NCBI GenBank assembly: GCA_002448495.1
Contig: DJYL01000190.1
Coordinates: forward strand, 1-7,426
Source: Pseudoselenomonas ruminantium
GTDB lineage: Bacteria > Bacillota > Negativicutes > Selenomonadales > Selenomonadaceae
Reading direction: 5' to 3'
Length of the DNA stretch: 7,426 bases
Shown: positions 1-7,426 of the stretch, piece by piece
Position numbering within the stretch: the stretch's first letter is position 1
How the letters are laid out: each line of letters opens with the position of its first letter
Program-made: the position numbers and the translations under genes
The notes under the pieces: generated by a model
Databases searched by the model: none
Told to the model about the DNA's origin: nothing
The model's input: only the letters and a program-made list of their open reading frames with translations

Positions 1-999
1 CGTGTCCAAATCATAGCCATAATCTTTGAGCACTGCTGCCATGGCGCACATGGCATAGGAATTGACATTTTTCGACAATGGCGCAAAAACGCCATCTCCC
101 ACGGAAAGTTTAGGGTCAGGAATTACGAGTTCCTCGTCAAATTCCATATGGCTGCCCAAGCCCATGCACACCGGGCAGGCACCATAGGGGTTATTGAACG
201 AAAACATGCGCGGCGTGATTTCCGGCAGGCTGATGCCGCAGTCCACACAGGCAAAGTTTTCGCTGAACATCAAGAGTTCGCCGTCCACCACCTGCACATA
301 GACCACACCTTCGCCCAGTTTGAGTGCAGTTTCCAACGAATCGGCCAGCCGCTGTTCCATGCCTTCCCGCACGACCAGACGGTCAATTACAACTTCAATG
401 GTATGTTTTTTGTTCTTTTCCAAATTGATATCATCATTGATGTCGAAGATTTCCCCATCAATGCGTACCCGCACATAACCTTCATGGCGGATATGTTCCA
501 AAATCTTGCGGTGTTCGCCCTTCTTCCCCCGCACGACCTGCGCCATAATCAGGAGTTTGGTGCGCTCCGGCAGTTCCTTTATTCGATCCACCATCTGGTC
601 AACCGTCTGCTGGGTGATGGGCTTGCCGCACTTGGGGCAGTGCGGACGCCCCGCCCGGGCAAAGAGCAGACGCAGATAATCATAGATTTCCGTGACCGTG
701 CCCACCGTGGAGCGCGGATTATGACTCGTGGTCTTCTGGTCAATGGAAATAGCCGGCGAAAGGCCGTCAATATTATCCACATCCGGCTTGTCCATCTGCC
801 CCAAAAACTGCCGGGCATAGGAGGACAACGACTCCACATAACGCCGCTGCCCTTCAGCATACACCGTATCAAAAGCCAGCGAGGATTTCCCCGACCCGGA
901 CAAGCCCGTAACCACCACCAGTTTATCTCTGGGAATATCCACGTTTATATTCTTTAAGTTATGGGCTCTTGCCCCCTTGATTTTGATAAATTCTTCCAT
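1..999 (-). CDS. uvrA: UvrA, excinuclease ABC subunit A (N-terminal 333 codons; runs off the window edge)
   Basis: UvrA is the ATPase that scans DNA for bulky lesions with UvrB in nucleotide excision repair in the cytoplasm. An uninterrupted frame runs from ATG at 999 to base 1, giving 333 of the roughly 940 residues usual for the family, so only the C-terminal part is missing, cut by the window edge. Visible features are the opening [10 protein letters not shown] (residues 9-18), Walker A GLSGSGKS (32-39), the conserved [15 protein letters not shown] stretch (52-66), a CPKC pair (121-124) in the insertion domain, and the first zinc module with Cys251/Cys254 and Cys275/Cys278 flanking [13 protein letters not shown]. 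The start is fixed by an AGAGG Shine-Dalgarno 7 nt upstream and by homologous N-termini. No key residue is missing. It follows ilvB in the same direction but is separated by a promoter and a terminator-like hairpin, so it is probably an independent unit. Identity is very secure. Confidence 0.97.
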   Translation of the reverse strand, partial: MEEFIKIKGARAHNLKNINVDIPRDKLVVVTGLSGSGKSSLAFDTVYAEGQRRYVESLSSYARQFLGQMDKPDVDNIDGLSPAISIDQKTTSHNPRSTVGTVTEIYDYLRLLFARAGRPHCPKCGKPITQQTVDQMVDRIKELPERTKLLIMAQVVRGKKGEHRKILEHIRHEGYVRVRIDGEIFDINDDINLEKNKKHTIEVVIDRLVVREGMEQRLADSLETALKLGEGVVYVQVVDGELLMFSENFACVDCGISLPEITPRMFSFNNPYGACPVCMGLGSHMEFDEELVIPDPKLSVGDGVFAPLSKNVNSYAMCAMAAVLKDYGYDLDT

Positions 1000-1006
1000 A
1001 GCCTTG

Positions 1007-1013
1007 CCTCTTT
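1007..1013 (-). promoter_or_regulatory. Shine-Dalgarno of uvrA
   Basis: On the minus strand AAAGAGG lies 7 nt before the ATG at 999. It supports that start over any internal Met. Confidence 0.75.
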
Positions 1014-1035
1014 CACATAATCAATGGTTATCCTG

Positions 1036-1068
1036 CAAAAATAAAGGGGACTTTTCAGCCCCCTTTGC
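1036..1068 (-). terminator. Rho-independent terminator-like hairpin after ilvB, inside the uvrA leader
   Basis: The arms AAAGGGG (1066-1060 on the minus strand) and CCCCTTT (1049-1043) form a perfect 7-bp stem around a 10-nt loop. On the minus strand they are followed by ATTTTTG, a short U-tract. The plus-strand exit side is not T-rich, so the signal is oriented to stop transcripts coming from ilvB. It lies downstream of the candidate uvrA promoter, so it may also act on uvrA mRNA. The U-tract is short, so termination may be partial. Confidence 0.7.
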
Positions 1069-1095
1069 TTATATGCAACTGTATTGCTCACCACA

Positions 1096-1124
1096 AGTAT
1101 ATACCATTTGTAAAGCCATCGCAA
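1096..1124 (-). promoter_or_regulatory. Candidate sigma-70-type promoter for uvrA
   Basis: On the minus strand a -35 TTGCGA (1124-1119) is followed after exactly 17 nt by a -10 TATACT (1101-1096). The -35 begins 3 nt after the ilvB stop codon. The predicted start is near 1089, giving a leader of about 90 nt that contains the hairpin at 1043-1066. A weaker alternative, TTGTGG (1096-1091) with TATAAG (1073-1068) and 17-nt spacing, would start transcription inside the hairpin and so bypass it. Neither has been tested; both are sequence matches only. Confidence 0.55.
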
Positions 1125-1126
1125 GA

Positions 1127-2791
1127 TTACTTAAATTCCACGAATTCATCAATCCTTGCGCCGCCTTTAATCATGGGTTCCACGAAACTGCGCCATACAT
1201 TGAGGACAATCACCCGCGGATGAGTTGTGTCCGCCAGAGCCCGGTTCAGGGCTTCGGCAAATTCCTCCTGCGTGGAGACCGTTTCGGCCTTGATGCCAAA
1301 GCTGCCTGCATAGGCGGCATAGTCCATCTGGTAATCAAATTCGCAGGCAATGTATCGTTCCTGATACATGACCTTCTGCAGCTGGCGAATCATGCCCAGA
1401 CTGGTATTATTGACAATCAAAGAAATCACCGGCAATTGCAGGCGGGCGATGGTATAGAATTCATTGCCCGTCATTTTTATCCCACCGTCACCGGCTACAT
1501 GGATAACCCGGCGGCTGTCACCGTAGTACAGCTGCGCCCCCATGGCTGCCGGCAGGCCAAAGCCCATCGTGCCCAGGCCGCCCGAAGTCAGCCAGGTGCG
1601 CGGTTCTTCAATGCGCAGATGCAGAGCCGCCCACATCTGATGCTGACCGACATCCGTAGCAAAGGCATAGGGCTTGCCCTTGGTATTCTGTGCCACCTGA
1701 TGCAAGGCCCAGGGAACCGTCAGGCGATTCACATGATAGTCATAATCATAGGTTTCCTGCCAGCCCTGAATCTGCTGCCACCATTCATCCAGATTGCCCG
1801 TGGCCTCCTGTTTCATCAGAAGCCCTAAAATAACCTTCATATCTCCGGCCAGCCCCAGGCTGTTGCCGATATTCTTGTCGATTTCAGCGGGGTCAATGTC
1901 AATATGAATAAATTTCGTATTCTGTGTATATTTCTTGACGTTGCCTGTCTGACGGTCACCAAAGCGGCTGCCAATGGCAATGATCAAATCCGCTGCCGCC
2001 ACGGCATGATTGGCCGCCTTTTCCCCATGCATTCCCGCAAAGCCCAGAGACTGCGGATGTTCTCTGGGGATAGCGCCCAAGCCCATCAGGGTATGCGCCA
2101 CTGGCAGATGATATTTTTCCACAAAGGCCGTAACCTCCGCAGTTGCCCCTGCCGAAATGACACCGCCGCCGACAATGACCACAGGTTTCTGCGCTTTGAC
2201 GATTTCCTGTGCGGCTTCGGCTGCGCAAATCAGGAAATCCGCATCCGGCTTGCCGGATTTTTTTTCTGCCGCAACAGCATCTGTCCAAGTCACTTCCTCA
2301 AAAAACAAATCCCTCGGCACATCCACCAGCACCGGGCCGGGGCGGCCTTTTTTCGCCAAGGCAAAGGCCTCTCTTATGGTATCCACCAGTATTTTGGCAT
2401 CCTTCACCTTGTAGTTGTGCTTGGTAATCGGCATGGTCACATCGAGAATATCCGTTTCCTGAAAGGCATCACGGCCTAAAAGCGCCGTATCCACCTGTCC
2501 GGTAATCGCCACCACCGGAATCGAATCCATAAAGGCTGTGGCAAGGCCTGTCACGAGATTTGTTGCGCCCGGACCGGAAGTAGCGATACAGACCCCGACT
2601 TTTCCCGAAGCACGTGCATAGCCGTCAGCGGCGTGAGCGGCATTTTGCTCGTGGGTCACGAGAACCTGCTTTATCTCCTTGCTATCATATAAAGCGTCGT
2701 ATAAAGGCAGAATCATCCCCCCGGGATAGCCAAACACCGTATCGACGCCCTGTTCCTTCAAACATGCAACGACTGCCTGTGCTCCGTTCAT
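1127..2791 (-). CDS. ilvB: Acetolactate synthase (AHAS) large catalytic subunit
   Basis: This ThDP enzyme condenses two pyruvates, or pyruvate plus 2-ketobutyrate, to acetolactate or acetohydroxybutyrate, the first common step of valine/isoleucine/leucine synthesis. Its 554 aa fit the family. The N-terminal ThDP domain has GYPGG (21-25), catalytic Glu48 in [16 protein letters not shown], and GRDAFQET (106-113). The central domain holds RFGDR (276-280), where biosynthetic enzymes usually have RFDDR. The C-terminal domain has DVGQHQMW (380-387), [17 protein letters not shown] and the ThDP/Mg motif GDG (434-436) with NN at 461-462. Leu471 replaces the Trp of the usual GMVxQW motif, and Asp101 occupies the site of plant Pro197. 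The catabolic AlsS alternative is less likely, because the RFxDR region, C-terminus and operon all look biosynthetic. The start is supported by AGAGGG 11 nt upstream; leuB ends only 6 nt before. It is the last gene of the cluster, far from its partner ilvN. Confidence 0.93.
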   Translation of the reverse strand: MNGAQAVVACLKEQGVDTVFGYPGGMILPLYDALYDSKEIKQVLVTHEQNAAHAADGYARASGKVGVCIATSGPGATNLVTGLATAFMDSIPVVAITGQVDTALLGRDAFQETDILDVTMPITKHNYKVKDAKILVDTIREAFALAKKGRPGPVLVDVPRDLFFEEVTWTDAVAAEKKSGKPDADFLICAAEAAQEIVKAQKPVVIVGGGVISAGATAEVTAFVEKYHLPVAHTLMGLGAIPREHPQSLGFAGMHGEKAANHAVAAADLIIAIGSRFGDRQTGNVKKYTQNTKFIHIDIDPAEIDKNIGNSLGLAGDMKVILGLLMKQEATGNLDEWWQQIQGWQETYDYDYHVNRLTVPWALHQVAQNTKGKPYAFATDVGQHQMWAALHLRIEEPRTWLTSGGLGTMGFGLPAAMGAQLYYGDSRRVIHVAGDGGIKMTGNEFYTIARLQLPVISLIVNNTSLGMIRQLQKVMYQERYIACEFDYQMDYAAYAGSFGIKAETVSTQEEFAEALNRALADTTHPRVIVLNVWRSFVEPMIKGGARIDEFVEFK

Positions 2792-2797
2792 AACAAA

Positions 2798-3865
2798 TTA
2801 CACCCTCTCACTGATTACCTTAGTCATTTCTGCGGTACCCACCTTCGTAAAGCCGTCCTTCCACAAGTCCGGCGTACGGAAACCTTCAGCCAGCGCCTTA
2901 TCCACGGCTGCCTCGATAGCATCTGCTGCAGCTTCCTCATGCAGCGAATACCGGAGCAGCATAGCCGCCGACAAAATCGTGCCAATGGGATTGGCAATTC
3001 CCTGCCCGGCGATATCCGGCGCACTGCCATGAATCGGCTCATACAGGCTGGTACATTCACCGATGGAGGCCGACGGCAGCATACCGATGGAACCGCCAAC
3101 TACAGCCGCTTCATCGGAAAGAATATCGCCAAAGAGGTTGCCCGTCACGATAACGTCAAACTGTGTCGGCTTTACCGCAATCTGCATAGCGCAGTTATCC
3201 ACATAGAGATTATTGCACTCCACTTCCGGATAATCCTTGGCTACTTTTTCGACCGTTCTGCGCCAGAGGCGGGAAGTAGCCAGCACATTGGACTTGTCAA
3301 CGGACGTCACCTTGCCACGGCGCAGCTTGGCCGTCTCAAAGGCGAGTTTGGCAATGCGCTCCACTTCGGGTACGGAATAGTTTTCCAAATCCCAGGCACG
3401 TTCCACGCCGTTATGCTGTTCGGATTCGCATTTTTCGCCAAAGTAAATGCCGCCGATAAGCTCACGGACGATAACGAGGTCAGCCCCGCGCACGAGTTCC
3501 GGCTTTAACGGAGAATACTCAATCAGGGCATCGGCAACCTTTACCGGGCGCAGGTTGGCATAAAGCCCCAATTCCTTGCGCAGCCCCAAAATGGCCTTTT
3601 CCGGACGCTTGGCAGGCTCTACCTTATCCCATTTATCGCCGCCCACGGCTCCGAACAGAACACCATCAGATGCCTTGCAGGCCTCAATGGTTTCCTGCGG
3701 CAGGGGTGTGCCGAATTTATCATAGGCCGTACCGCCGGCATCGTGATAGTCAAAACTTAACCCCAGACCGAACTTTTTATCTGCCGCCTTCAGCACCTCT
3801 ACTGCGGAATCAGTAATTTCCTTGCCAATGCCGTCACCGGGAATAACCGTAATTTTATATGCCAT
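2798..3865 (-). CDS. leuB: 3-isopropylmalate dehydrogenase
   Basis: LeuB oxidises and decarboxylates 3-isopropylmalate to 2-ketoisocaproate with NAD+ and a divalent metal, the third leucine-specific step, in the cytoplasm. Its 355 aa are normal for the family. Visible motifs are IPGDGIGKE (8-16), LGLRKELGLYANLRP (93-107) with substrate arginines 96 and 106, the RELxGGIYFGE region (134-144), Lys191 in TSVDKSNVL, Asp223, the metal-binding GNLFGDILSDEAA (242-254; Asp247, Asp251), and the NAD-binding EPIHGSAPDIAG (276-287). Ile137 replaces the usual Thr of RELTGG. I chose ATG 3865, which starts MAYKITVIPGDG as in homologues; an in-frame GTG at 3877 would add four residues but has a Shine-Dalgarno only 3 nt away. 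For ATG 3865 the best AAAGGG is 15 nt upstream, so initiation probably relies on coupling to leuD, which ends 12 nt before. Confidence 0.96.
   Translation of the reverse strand: MAYKITVIPGDGIGKEITDSAVEVLKAADKKFGLGLSFDYHDAGGTAYDKFGTPLPQETIEACKASDGVLFGAVGGDKWDKVEPAKRPEKAILGLRKELGLYANLRPVKVADALIEYSPLKPELVRGADLVIVRELIGGIYFGEKCESEQHNGVERAWDLENYSVPEVERIAKLAFETAKLRRGKVTSVDKSNVLATSRLWRRTVEKVAKDYPEVECNNLYVDNCAMQIAVKPTQFDVIVTGNLFGDILSDEAAVVGGSIGMLPSASIGECTSLYEPIHGSAPDIAGQGIANPIGTILSAAMLLRYSLHEEAAADAIEAAVDKALAEGFRTPDLWKDGFTKVGTAEMTKVISERV
2803..2808 (-). promoter_or_regulatory. Shine-Dalgarno of ilvB inside the leuB 3' end
   Basis: AGAGGG, embedded in the last sense codons of leuB, lies 11 nt upstream of the ilvB ATG at 2791. 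With a 6-nt intergenic gap this suggests translational coupling of ilvB to leuB. Confidence 0.65.
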
Positions 3866-3877
3866 AAGTAACCACAC

Positions 3878-4366
3878 TTACCCTTTCTTTTTGATATATT
3901 CAATCAAACCGCCTGCTTCGGCAATCTCCTGCACAAAGCCCGGCAGGGGATGCGCATGGAACACATCGCCCGTGGTCAGATTCCTGATTTCGCCAGTGCT
4001 TACATCCACCTGCAGTTTATCGTCAGCATGAATCTTTTCCACATCATCGCCGATTTCGAGCAGGGGCAGGCCGATATTAATGCCATTGCGATAGAAAATC
4101 CGCGCAAAGCTGGCCGCAATGACCACGGGAATCCCCGAAGCCTTGATGGCTACCGGCGCATGTTCACGGGAGGAACCGCAGCCAAAATTGCGCCCCCCCA
4201 CCATAATATCGCCATCCTGCACGTTCCCCGCAAAACTTTCATCAATATCCACCATGCAGTGGCTGGCCAGTTCCTTGGGGTCAAAAGTATTTAAATATCT
4301 TGCGGGGATAATGACATCGGTATCGATATTATCCCCATAACGCCAAACTTTTCCTTCTAACTTCAT
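3878..4366 (-). CDS. leuD: 3-isopropylmalate dehydratase small subunit
   Basis: LeuD is the swivelling-domain subunit of isopropylmalate isomerase. With LeuC it converts 2-isopropylmalate to 3-isopropylmalate through a [4Fe-4S]-dependent dehydration and rehydration. At 162 aa it is the short form that pairs with the approximately 420-aa type of LeuC. Motifs are [15 protein letters not shown] (11-25), the substrate-loop [10 protein letters not shown] (70-79) and the [13 protein letters not shown] segment near residues 95-107. The start at 4366 gives [13 protein letters not shown], like homologues; an upstream ATG at 4393 would add nine unconserved residues. The start lies one base beyond the leuC stop and a GAGGAGG Shine-Dalgarno is embedded in the last leuC codons, so the two subunits are very probably translationally coupled in equal amounts. 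Confidence 0.96.
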   Translation of the reverse strand: MKLEGKVWRYGDNIDTDVIIPARYLNTFDPKELASHCMVDIDESFAGNVQDGDIMVGGRNFGCGSSREHAPVAIKASGIPVVIAASFARIFYRNGINIGLPLLEIGDDVEKIHADDKLQVDVSTGEIRNLTTGDVFHAHPLPGFVQEIAEAGGLIEYIKKKG

Positions 4367-4367
4367 C

Positions 4368-5630
4368 TTACTGTACCTCCTCTGCCGTGGCAATTCTGCC
4401 TAAAATTGCACTTGCCGCCGCCACATGAGGGCCAGCTAAGTAAACTTCACTATCCACGTGTCCCATACGGCCACGGAAATTGCGGTTGGTGGTCGAAACA
4501 CATTTCTCACCGGCCGCCATAATGCCCATATAACCGCCCAGGCACGGGCCGCAGGTCGGCGTGGACACTGCACAGTCCGCATCAATAAAGATGTCAATAT
4601 AACCGCGCTTCATCGCTTCCTTATATACTGCCGGACTGCCGGGAATCACGATACAACGCACGCCGTCAGCCACCTTATGCCCCTTGAATACTTCGGCGGC
4701 AATCTGCAAATCCTCCAGACGCCCATTGGTACAGGAGCCGATAATCACCTGCTGAATGGCAATAGGCTCTTTGATATCTTCTACCCGCTTGGTATTGCCC
4801 GGCAGATGCGGGAATGCCACTACCGGTTTCAAGGCTGACAAGTCAATCTTCACCGTCTGGCAGTAAACCGCATCTTCATCAGCCGCTACCGGCTCAAAAG
4901 GCTTTGTTACCCTGTCCTTGACATATTCTGCCGTCACTTCATCATAAGGGAATATACCGGCCTTGCCGCCCGCTTCAATCGCCATATTGGAAATCGTCAG
5001 CCTATCCGTCATAGAGAGCGACTTCACGCCGTCACCGGCAAACTCCAAAGACTTATAGAGTGCGCCGTCCACGCCAATCTGACCAATCAGCGTCAGGATA
5101 ACATCCTTGCCGCTGATACCGGCAGGCTTCGAGCCTGTAAGTTCGACCTTAATGGCCTGCGGCACCTTAAACCATGCTTCGCCCGTAGCCATCGCCGCGC
5201 CCAAATCCGTAGAGCCGACACCGGTAGCAAAACCGTTGACTGCGCCATAAGTACAGGTATGGGAATCTGCGCCGATGGTCAGCATCCCCGGTGCCACAAT
5301 ACCTTTTTCCGGCAGAATAACATGTTCAATGCCCACACGCCCCTGTTCGAAGTAATGCACAATCTTATGCTTTACGGCAAAATCCCGTACAATTTTCGCC
5401 AGTTCAGCGGATTTGATATCCTTGGCCGGCTGGAAATGATCCGGCACCAAAGCGATTTTTTCATTATCAAAGACCGGACGGCCAATGCTTTCAAATATCT
5501 TGATGGAAGGCGGTGCCGTAATATCGTTGGCCAGCACCATATCCAGCTTGCAGGTCACAAGCTGTCCTGCGGTCACGCTTTTCAAACCTGCATGTTTGGC
5601 GAGAATCTTCTCGCTCATCGTCATCCCCAT
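4368..5630 (-). CDS. leuC: 3-isopropylmalate dehydratase large subunit
   Basis: LeuC is the aconitase-family catalytic subunit of isopropylmalate isomerase and works with LeuD. Its 420 aa correspond to the shorter LeuC type common in anaerobes and archaea rather than the approximately 466-aa enterobacterial form. The three [4Fe-4S] ligands are visible: Cys300 in GSCTNGR (299-304 region) and Cys360 and Cys363 in [10 protein letters not shown]. Other family signatures are [21 protein letters not shown] (120-140) and the late NRNFRGRMG (382-390). ATG 5630 ([10 protein letters not shown]) is preferred: AGGAG lies 9 nt upstream and homologues often begin this way. ATG codons at 5624 and 5618 are possible alternatives. 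A 127-nt gap with a hairpin separates it from ilvC, and leuD follows after one base. Confidence 0.96.
   Translation of the reverse strand: MGMTMSEKILAKHAGLKSVTAGQLVTCKLDMVLANDITAPPSIKIFESIGRPVFDNEKIALVPDHFQPAKDIKSAELAKIVRDFAVKHKIVHYFEQGRVGIEHVILPEKGIVAPGMLTIGADSHTCTYGAVNGFATGVGSTDLGAAMATGEAWFKVPQAIKVELTGSKPAGISGKDVILTLIGQIGVDGALYKSLEFAGDGVKSLSMTDRLTISNMAIEAGGKAGIFPYDEVTAEYVKDRVTKPFEPVAADEDAVYCQTVKIDLSALKPVVAFPHLPGNTKRVEDIKEPIAIQQVIIGSCTNGRLEDLQIAAEVFKGHKVADGVRCIVIPGSPAVYKEAMKRGYIDIFIDADCAVSTPTCGPCLGGYMGIMAAGEKCVSTTNRNFRGRMGHVDSEVYLAGPHVAAASAILGRIATAEEVQ
4376..4383 (-). promoter_or_regulatory. Shine-Dalgarno of leuD inside the leuC 3' end
   Basis: AGAGGAGG sits in the final leuC codons, 9 nt before the leuD ATG at 4366. 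It is the strongest ribosome site in the cluster and decides the leuD start. Confidence 0.8.
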
Positions 5631-5639
5631 GCTCTCACT

Positions 5640-5644
5640 CTCCT
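5640..5644 (-). promoter_or_regulatory. Shine-Dalgarno of leuC
   Basis: AGGAG lies 9 nt before the ATG at 5630 and favours it over the Met codons at 5624 and 5618. The hairpin at 5658-5688 ends 13 nt upstream of it. Confidence 0.7.
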
Positions 5645-5652
5645 GTTTCTAT

Positions 5653-5688
5653 AAGAAAAGCCTTCCCGTCAGGTGGAAGGGAAGGCTT
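5653..5688 (-). terminator. Terminator-like hairpin inside the operon, between ilvC and leuC
   Basis: On the minus strand AAGCCTTCCC (5688-5679) pairs perfectly over 10 bp with GGGAAGGCTT (5667-5658), leaving an 11-nt loop. The 3' side continues as TTCTTA, so with the stem end the exit reads CTTTTCTTA, a broken U-tract. The other orientation has no T-run. It could be a partial terminator that lowers leuCDB-ilvB relative to ilvNC, an attenuator, or an mRNA stabiliser/processing site. The structure is clear; which role it has is inference. Confidence 0.65.
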
Positions 5689-5732
5689 CTCACTACTGTT
5701 TAATTAAAAACATTCGACTTAAATGGACATAT

Positions 5733-5748
5733 TCCTGCTTTTGCAGAA
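5733..5748 (-). other. Small hairpin just after the ilvC stop
   Basis: TTCTGC-AAAA-GCAGGA forms a 6-bp stem (one G-U pair) with a tetraloop 9 nt after the ilvC stop codon. No U-tract follows. It may protect the ilvC 3' end or be part of a larger leader fold with the hairpin at 5658-5688. Functional meaning is uncertain. Confidence 0.35.
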
Positions 5749-5757
5749 GGTTAAGAC

Positions 5758-7285
<1,528 letters not shown>

Positions 7286-7293
7286 CCTGCAAT

Positions 7294-7300
7294 CCCCCTT
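7294..7300 (-). promoter_or_regulatory. Shine-Dalgarno of ilvN
   Basis: AAGGGGG is 8 nt upstream of ATG 7285 and supports this start over the in-frame TTG at 7315. Confidence 0.7.
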
Positions 7301-7317
7301 GTTTTTCACACACAAAC

Positions 7318-7346
7318 ATCATAACACGTTTAGGCTGTCCATTCAA
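7318..7346 (-). promoter_or_regulatory. Proximal ilvN promoter candidate
   Basis: On the minus strand TTGAAT (7346-7341) and TATGAT (7323-7318) are 17 nt apart. The predicted start near 7310 would give a leader of about 25 nt, too short for attenuation. The -35 is moderate and the -10 good. Confidence 0.55.
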
Positions 7347-7348
7347 TA

Positions 7349-7372
7349 TGTAAAGTTGTAAATATGTATACA
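7349..7372 (+). repeat. Three tandem TGTAWA-type octamers, candidate operator
   Basis: Reading the plus strand, TGTAAAGT, TGTAAATA and TGTATACA follow each other without gaps at an exact 8-nt period. The third is itself a perfect palindrome. The array lies between the -10 of the distal promoter (7372-7377) and the -35 of the proximal one (7341-7346). A related TGTAACTT occurs at 7409-7416, upstream of the distal -35. The position suits a regulator site, but the binding protein is unknown, and AT-rich promoter DNA can give such patterns by chance. Confidence 0.45.
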
Positions 7373-7400
7373 TTATTGCGCGAATAGCTATTTTTGTCAA
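7372..7400 (-). promoter_or_regulatory. Distal ilvN promoter candidate
   Basis: A perfect -35 TTGACA (7400-7395) is followed after 17 nt by AATAAT (7377-7372), five of six matches to the -10 consensus. An AT-rich stretch lies upstream (7401-7426). The start would be near 7365, giving an approximately 80-nt leader containing the octamer repeats and the proximal promoter. This is the best promoter match in the window. Confidence 0.65.
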
Positions 7401-7426
7401 CTATATTATGTAACTTTTTTAATCTT

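Noticed and set aside
148..957. 269-codon plus-strand open frame opposite uvrA, and a similar 283-codon frame at 977-1828 opposite the ilvB 3' end
   Set aside because: Both overlie well-supported minus-strand genes, and their His/Arg-rich composition is typical of reverse-complement artefacts.
1000..1126. SOS (LexA) box before uvrA
   Set aside because: No CGAAC-N4-GTTCG-type or CTG-N10-CAG-type inverted repeat was found. The CAA/TTG ends around the -10 are not a consistent palindrome.
5699..5708. TTTAATTAAA palindrome between ilvC and leuC as an operator or promoter
   Set aside because: It is a perfect 10-bp palindrome but purely AT. No -35/-10 pair with sensible spacing could be made from it, and such short AT palindromes are common by chance.
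5631..5757. T-box or leucine leader-peptide attenuator between ilvC and leuC
   Set aside because: The gap is too short for a T-box, no AGGGTGGNACCGCG-like motif is present, and there is no short frame with a run of Leu codons. Only the plain hairpins are supported.
7286..7426. Attenuator peptide or T-box upstream of ilvN
   Set aside because: The leaders from the two promoters would be only about 25 and 80 nt. The ATG at about 7319-7321 opens a frame that runs into ilvN in another phase rather than a short peptide rich in Leu, Ile or Val.

Overview
The window is a compact minus-strand block of branched-chain amino acid (valine, isoleucine, leucine) biosynthesis genes, followed downstream by the start of the DNA repair gene uvrA. 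Every recognisable gene is on the minus strand, so transcription runs from high to low coordinates. Shine-Dalgarno sequences are strong (GGAGG-like), gene spacing is tight, and the proteins resemble those of Firmicutes (LeuC of 420 aa with LeuD of 162 aa, class I IlvC of 338 aa). I infer an anaerobic Firmicute, possibly a Negativicute of the Selenomonas type. That placement comes from protein style alone and is not firm.

Layout in transcription order: a promoter region (7286-7426) has two well-formed sigma-70-type promoters with a run of three TGTAWA-type octamers between them. Then come ilvN (7285-6755, AHAS regulatory subunit), ilvC (6774-5758, ketol-acid reductoisomerase), a 127-nt gap with a terminator-like hairpin, leuC (5630-4368), leuD (4366-3878), leuB (3865-2798) and ilvB (2791-1127, AHAS catalytic subunit). 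After ilvB there is a promoter for uvrA, a terminator-type hairpin, and uvrA itself (999 to beyond base 1, N-terminal 333 codons only).

Working together: IlvB plus IlvN make acetolactate or acetohydroxybutyrate, and IlvC reduces and isomerises these to the dihydroxy acids. LeuCD isomerise 2-isopropylmalate to 3-isopropylmalate, and LeuB oxidises and decarboxylates that to 2-ketoisocaproate. IlvD (dihydroxyacid dehydratase), LeuA (2-isopropylmalate synthase) and the transaminase are not in the window and must be encoded elsewhere. The gene order is unusual because the two AHAS subunit genes sit at opposite ends of the cluster.

I see no mobile element, CRISPR array, tRNA, rRNA or new multi-gene system. 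Points worth a second look are the split ilvN/ilvB arrangement, unusual residues in IlvB (Leu at the herbicide/substrate Trp position, RFGDR in place of RFDDR), the octamer repeats between the ilvN promoters, the hairpin between ilvC and leuC, and a uvrA promoter placed upstream of a terminator-like hairpin.
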